From: Rhodospirillales bacterium
GTDB taxonomy: Bacteria; Pseudomonadota; Alphaproteobacteria; Rhodospirillales_A; JACZKS01
Assembly: GCA_018648445.1 (NCBI GenBank)
Contig: JABGRG010000075.1
Location: 1-20,039, forward strand
Direction of reading: 5' to 3'
Length of the DNA: 20,039 nt
Shown here: piece by piece, positions 15,888 through 20,039 of the stretch
How positions within the stretch are numbered: position 1 is the stretch's first letter
Layout of the letters: each line of letters begins with the position of its first letter
Position numbers and translations under genes: made by a program
Notes under the pieces: model-generated
Seen by the model: only the letters and a program-made list of their open reading frames with translations
Told to the model about the DNA's origin: nothing
The model's database searches: none

Positions 15888-18254
15888 ATGCTGCTGCGGA
15901 TGCTACGCGCCCGCTCAGAAGGCAGCGCATCGCGGTTACTGCCTTCGTTTACCTGGCTTCAATCCATGGACCGGCCCACCCTGGGGGCCGATCTTTCGGC
16001 TGGCCTGACCGGCGCGCTGGTCATGCTTCCGCAAGGCGTGGCGTTTGCCATTATTGCCGGAATGCCGCCGGAATACGGGCTTTACGCGGGAATGATTCCG
16101 GCCATTATCGCCGCGCTTTTCGGCTCGTCATGGCATCTGGTGTCGGGCCCCACGACGGCAGCGTCGATTATCATCCTATCCGCCATCAGCGCATTTGCCG
16201 AACCGGGCTCAATCGACTACGTGCGCCTTGTGCTAACCCTGACATTCATGGTCGGTGTGATCGAGCTGGCCATGGGCCTTATGCGCATGGGCGTGCTTGT
16301 CAATTTTATCTCGCACACGGTCGCCATCGGGTTCACGGCAGGCGCGGCCATTCTGATTTCCGCCAATCAGATCAAACACTTCTTCGGCCTGGATATCCCC
16401 CGCGGCGCGCCCTTTTACGATATCGTGCGTATTCTCGCGGGCCACATTCAAGAGATATCCCCCGCGGTGACGGCTGTCGGCCTCGCTACGGTGATTGTCG
16501 GTATTGTTGCCAAACGTTACCTTCGCCGCCTCCCCTACATGATCGTGGCCATGATTGCGGCCAGCGTTCTGGCAGCCGTTCTAAACGGGTTTTTCGGGGC
16601 CTCTGTTCCGACCATTGGGGCCATCCCCTCGGGCTTGCCGCCGCTTTCATCACCGCAATTCTCCCTGGATGTGATCCGTGAACTGGCACCGACGGCGCTG
16701 GCGGTGGCGCTCTTCGCGCTGACGGAAGCGGTCTCCATTTCGCGGGCGCTTGCCGTGCGTAGCGGGCAGCAAATCGACGGCAACCGGGAATTCATTGGAC
16801 AGGGCCTGTCGAATCTGGCCGGCAGCTTTTTCTCCGGCTATGTGGCAACGGGCTCGTTCAATCGCAGTGGCCTGAACTACGAAGCAGGCGCGAAAACGCC
16901 GCTGGCCGCGATTGCAGCCGGTGTGTTTCTGATGCCGGTCGTCTTTCTGGCGGCCCCTTACGCGATCTATTTACCGAAAGCGGCGGTGGCGGGAATTCTG
17001 TTTCTGGTCGCTTACGGCCTGATTGACATTCCCCACATTCGGCAAGTCATTAAATCCAGCCGATCCGAAACGACGGTGATGGTCGTAACCTTTTTCGCGG
17101 TCCTGTTCCTCAATCTGGAAATCGCGATTTTCGCGGGCGTTATCCTCTCGCTTTTCTTTTATCTCAATCGCACGTCACATCCGAACGTCGCCAGTCTGGC
17201 CCCGGACCCGGACGAACCCCGTCGTCGCCTGACCGCCGGAACCGATCTTCCCGAATGCCCGCAGGTCAAGATTGTTCGCATTGACGGCTCGCTGTATTTC
17301 GGCGCCGTGTCCAATGTGATCGAGAAGCTGCGACGGCTGGAGAAACGAGGTCCGGCGCAGATGCATCTTGCCGTCGTCGCATCCGGCATCAACTTCATCG
17401 ATATGGAGGGGGCCGGAGCCCTGGTCGGCGAAGCCCGCCGCAGACGGCAGGCGGGCGGTCAACTTTACCTGATTGATCTTCATGAGACCGTAGCCTACCG
17501 ATTGGAACGCGACGGCCACATCGACGCCATCGGCCGCGAGAATATTTTCGCTTCAAAAACGGCCGCCCTTGCAGACATCTACGCACGCCTTGAGCCCAAC
17601 GCCTGCGCGACATGCACAAAACGCATCTTCCGCGAATGCGACACCGAGGCTCCAAAAAGTCCAACCAAGGAAGTACCCACCGAGATGCTTAGCACCGAAA
17701 TTCGCGTGGCCAAGCGCGCCACTGCCGAACCGATCTATTCAGACACACGCAACACCAAGCCCCTTGAGGCCCACCGCCCCAGGGTCCTGGCATTGGTCGA
17801 TTTCGACATAGGAGCCGAGAAAACGGTCCGCGCAGCCGCCCATCTGGCGCGTTCCGCCGATGCCGAACTCGCGCTGGGCCACGTCGCCAGCAGCGACTGG
17901 AGCAGCGGCTATGACTTTGCGCCCGGACTTGTTTCCGGCGACGCGTTCGCAGCCCTTCGCGGCTCGGCCCGCGCGCGTCTGGGCAAAATCGCCGCCGAGG
18001 CCGACATCAAGCCTACCGCCGTGCTGGCCGCAACAACGCCGGACCGCGGCAGGGGAATTCGTGAACTCGTCGGCGAATGGCGGCCCGAGATTATTATCGT
18101 CAACGCGCAGTCGAATTTCGATATCGCCGACAGGCCGTTTGTCGATGTCGACACGCCTTATGGAACCGTCCATTGCGAAATTCGCAAAGTCGGTGCAACG
18201 TTCCCCGAGCTCCAAGAGAACCCGCCCAAGTCCCCGAATTCCATATCCGACTAG
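15888..18254 (+). CDS. SulP anion transporter with STAS and C-terminal USP-like domain
   Basis: A 788-residue inner-membrane SulP (SLC26-type) transporter. Residues about 30-435 hold the multi-span core, with LPQGVAFAIIAGMPPEYGLYAG and GPTTAAS (87-93) as family signatures. A cytoplasmic STAS domain runs from about 457 to 565, with VKIVRIDGSLYFGAV and GINFIDMEGAGALV. A cysteine cluster, Cys573-x2-Cys576-x7-Cys584, follows. The remaining 200 residues are beyond the usual SulP length; from about 632 (PRVLALVDFDIGAEKTVRAAAHLARSADAEL is split by a helix) they look like a universal-stress-protein fold. The anion carried (sulfate, bicarbonate or other) is unknown. The gene stands alone, 131 bases after der, with a weak ribosome site at 15888. 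Confidence 0.92.
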   Translation: MLLRMLRARSEGSASRLLPSFTWLQSMDRPTLGADLSAGLTGALVMLPQGVAFAIIAGMPPEYGLYAGMIPAIIAALFGSSWHLVSGPTTAASIIILSAISAFAEPGSIDYVRLVLTLTFMVGVIELAMGLMRMGVLVNFISHTVAIGFTAGAAILISANQIKHFFGLDIPRGAPFYDIVRILAGHIQEISPAVTAVGLATVIVGIVAKRYLRRLPYMIVAMIAASVLAAVLNGFFGASVPTIGAIPSGLPPLSSPQFSLDVIRELAPTALAVALFALTEAVSISRALAVRSGQQIDGNREFIGQGLSNLAGSFFSGYVATGSFNRSGLNYEAGAKTPLAAIAAGVFLMPVVFLAAPYAIYLPKAAVAGILFLVAYGLIDIPHIRQVIKSSRSETTVMVVTFFAVLFLNLEIAIFAGVILSLFFYLNRTSHPNVASLAPDPDEPRRRLTAGTDLPECPQVKIVRIDGSLYFGAVSNVIEKLRRLEKRGPAQMHLAVVASGINFIDMEGAGALVGEARRRRQAGGQLYLIDLHETVAYRLERDGHIDAIGRENIFASKTAALADIYARLEPNACATCTKRIFRECDTEAPKSPTKEVPTEMLSTEIRVAKRATAEPIYSDTRNTKPLEAHRPRVLALVDFDIGAEKTVRAAAHLARSADAELALGHVASSDWSSGYDFAPGLVSGDAFAALRGSARARLGKIAAEADIKPTAVLAATTPDRGRGIRELVGEWRPEIIIVNAQSNFDIADRPFVDVDTPYGTVHCEIRKVGATFPELQENPPKSPNSISD

Positions 18255-18263
18255 CACTCAAAC

Positions 18264-18309
18264 GGCGGGCATCCGGGACTCTCGTCCCTGCCCCGGGTGG
18301 ACGCCCGCC
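18264..18309 (+). terminator. GC-rich nested hairpin downstream of the SulP gene
   Basis: GGCGGGC (18264-18270) pairs with GCCCGCC (18303-18309), extended inward by TCC/GGA across one A-C mismatch. Inside, GGGAC (18275-18279) and GTCCC (18284-18288) form a smaller hairpin with a TCTC loop. It starts 9 bases after the SulP stop, so it may end or stabilise that transcript, but no T-run follows. Confidence 0.4.
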
Positions 18310-18377
18310 CCACAAAAACGCATAAACAGAAATGCAGGTGGATCAAGTAAAAAGCTGGTTTCGGGGCCGACAATAAA

Positions 18378-19880
18378 ATGGATTCTGATCAATCTTCGGA
18401 AGACCCCAAAATTACCATTGAAAGATTGCGTTCTCGCGTTCTGGAGTTGGAATACCTTCACGAGCGTGTGGAAGGTAATGCGTCGGCAATGATCGGGATG
18501 GCGGAAGAACTTGCCATCGCCAAGGACGAAGCAGAGGCTGCCCTTCGACAGCACAAAGAAGATCAAAAGACAATTGAAAGATTGGCTCTCTATGACCCGC
18601 TGACCGGACTGGCCAATAGAAATCAGTTCGCGCGGCGCTTCGAATATGCAATTCGGCAATCCAAGCGAAACCGATTGCGGTTTGCCCTGTTGATGCTGGA
18701 CCTTGACGGGTTCAAGGCGGTGAATGACACGTTCGGGCATCTGATAGGTGATGAATTGCTAAAATTCGTTTCCGATCAATTCTCCGCTGCGACCCGTGAC
18801 ACGGATACGGTCGCCCGTTTGGGCGGCGACGAATTTGCGCTAATCCTCACGCGGCTCGATAAGGATGACAGAGCCTCCAAAGTCGCCGACAGGATAATTG
18901 ACAAGCTCTCCAAGCCAGTCGAATTGGATGGAAGTCTGGTTAAAACCGGTACAAGTATCGGAATTAGCGTTTATCCCCGTGACGGCGAGGATAAAGACGA
19001 GCTTCTCAGCAAGGCCGATAAAGCCCTCTATTCCGCGAAAGCCCGCGGCAAGGGCGTTTATCAATTTTTCAATGATGAAATTGATAAACAGGCAAGGGCC
19101 GCTCATATCCTGGAAAACGATTTGCGTTTGGCAATTGTACGCAATGAATTCCTTATGCACTACCAACCGCAACTGGTCACCAGCACCGGACAGGTCATAT
19201 GTGTGGAAGCCTTGGCCCGTTGGCAGCACCCCACGCGGGGACTGCTGCTTCCCGAAGAATTCATTGAAGCCGCCGAATCCACCGGGTTGATAAATCACCT
19301 CGGAAAGGTGGTGTTGAACTTATCCTGCCAACAATGCAAATCATGGATCGACGATGGGCTTGACCTGCCTCGGGTTGCCGTAAACGTCTCGCCCATTCAG
19401 ATTCAAGACGAGAATTTTGTAAATATCGTTGAAAGCGCTCTCGCTGATTCCGGTCTGGACCCGAGATGTCTGGAACTGGAAATCACCGAGTCCATCATGA
19501 TGAAAGATGTCGAAAACGCCGCCAAAACGCTTAGTCGGTTGCATCTGCTCGGCGTAAGTATGTGCATTGACGATTTCGGGATCGGATATTCTTCATTACC
19601 TTATTTGAAAGCGCTGTCCATCCAGCGGCTAAAAATCGACCCGAGTTTCATCATGAGCTTAACAAATGACCCGAACGATGTGTCCGTCGCCGCGGCCATT
19701 ATTAAAATGGGGCGCAGTCTCGAACTTGAAATCATCGCCGAGGGAATAGAGACGGAATTTCAGGAAGGCGCCGTTCGCCGGATGGGTTGTGACATTCTTC
19801 AGGGCTTTCTGATCTGCCCGCCGCTGCCGTCCTCAGAACTTTCCGAATGGGTTACGAAGCGAAATTCCAAGGATCGCTGA
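18378..19880 (+). CDS. GGDEF-EAL cyclic-di-GMP protein with N-terminal coiled coil
   Basis: A 500-residue cytoplasmic protein. Residues about 12-68 are a charged helical coiled coil likely used for dimerisation. The GGDEF domain (about 70-235) has an intact GGDEF at 149-153 and an RxxD product-inhibition site, RDTD at 140-143, exactly five residues before it. The EAL domain (about 250-490) has EAL at 277-279, VNVSPIQ, ELEITES, DDFGIGYSS (Asp398-Asp399), LKID and AEGIE, so the metal and substrate residues all appear present. It could make and degrade cyclic-di-GMP; which activity dominates is not visible. There is no sensor or membrane domain. The gene is more AT-rich than its neighbours, and the ribosome site is weak. 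It converges with the receiver gene 7 bases downstream. Confidence 0.93.
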   Translation: MDSDQSSEDPKITIERLRSRVLELEYLHERVEGNASAMIGMAEELAIAKDEAEAALRQHKEDQKTIERLALYDPLTGLANRNQFARRFEYAIRQSKRNRLRFALLMLDLDGFKAVNDTFGHLIGDELLKFVSDQFSAATRDTDTVARLGGDEFALILTRLDKDDRASKVADRIIDKLSKPVELDGSLVKTGTSIGISVYPRDGEDKDELLSKADKALYSAKARGKGVYQFFNDEIDKQARAAHILENDLRLAIVRNEFLMHYQPQLVTSTGQVICVEALARWQHPTRGLLLPEEFIEAAESTGLINHLGKVVLNLSCQQCKSWIDDGLDLPRVAVNVSPIQIQDENFVNIVESALADSGLDPRCLELEITESIMMKDVENAAKTLSRLHLLGVSMCIDDFGIGYSSLPYLKALSIQRLKIDPSFIMSLTNDPNDVSVAAAIIKMGRSLELEIIAEGIETEFQEGAVRRMGCDILQGFLICPPLPSSELSEWVTKRNSKDR

Positions 19881-19887
19881 CAGGGGC

Positions 19888-20039
19888 TCACTTCTCGACA
19901 CTTTCTTCCAGGGCTTTGCGAAGCTCCTGGTTCGAGTACGGCTTGCTGAGCACCGCATAGCCACTTTCCAGCAATCCCGACTTCGCCAGTTCGGCTTTCG
20001 GATATCCCGACGTCAAAACAACCCGCAGGCCAGGGTGGA
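19888..20039 (-). CDS. Response-regulator receiver domain, C-terminal end (partial)
   Basis: The reverse strand stays open from the window edge to a TGA at 19888-19890, giving 49 residues that match the last part of a receiver (REC) domain. VVLTSGY carries the conserved Thr/Ser switch residue, and AVLSKPYSNQELRKAL carries the conserved Lys-Pro of the phosphoacceptor pocket. The domain ends the protein. The phosphorylated Asp and any kinase or output domain lie outside the window. The TSGY and KPYS signatures are typical of receiver domains at the C terminus of hybrid histidine kinases, so that is a likely identity; a stand-alone receiver is the alternative. It converges with the GGDEF-EAL gene. 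Confidence 0.85.
   Translation of the reverse strand, partial: HPGLRVVLTSGYPKAELAKSGLLESGYAVLSKPYSNQELRKALEESVEK

Overview
The window looks like a chromosomal segment of an alphaproteobacterium, most likely Rhodospirillales-like. This placement rests on gene order and protein character, not on a database search. Coding density is high. Most genes look roughly 55-62% GC by eye, while the TPR-methyltransferase gene (about 4735-5970) and the GGDEF-EAL gene (18378-19880) are visibly more AT-rich. No rRNA, complete tRNA, CRISPR array or transposase gene was seen, and no gene-free stretch exceeds 300 bases.

Left block (1-4724, + strand): a tightly packed housekeeping run of alr (3' part only), radA, cvpA, purF and a short-chain dehydrogenase. 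radA/cvpA overlap by 8 bases, cvpA/purF by 4, and purF is 3 bases from the SDR gene. It covers D-alanine supply, recombination repair, a CvpA membrane protein and the first step of purine synthesis.

Middle block (4735-11585), mostly - strand: a TPR-methyltransferase and a DeoR-type regulator; divergently, an EamA-type exporter with a small membrane protein; then a TPR-glycosyltransferase-like protein, a Sel1-repeat membrane-anchored protein and a small lipoprotein. The last three are transcribed lipoprotein -> Sel1 -> TPR-transferase.

Between the lipoprotein and Sel1 genes sits the most unusual feature: a 264-bp non-coding element (10981-11244) with 36-base terminal inverted repeats (33/36 matching). 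They enclose two long imperfect hairpins, so the sequence can fold into an almost seamless cloverleaf. It is bounded by CTAG on both sides, which fits a miniature inverted-repeat element of IS630/Tc1-mariner or IS5 type. Removing it restores a 10-base gap between the lipoprotein stop and the Sel1 start, so it seems to have landed exactly inside an operon junction without damaging either gene.

Right block (11685-20039): a thioredoxin-fold redox protein, then a YfgM-like TPR protein, bamB and der in the order known from other proteobacteria (outer-membrane assembly and ribosome biogenesis), closed by a likely terminator. A SulP anion transporter with STAS and an apparent C-terminal universal-stress-protein-like domain follows, then a GGDEF-EAL cyclic-di-GMP protein. 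The window ends in the 3' end of a receiver-domain gene on the - strand.
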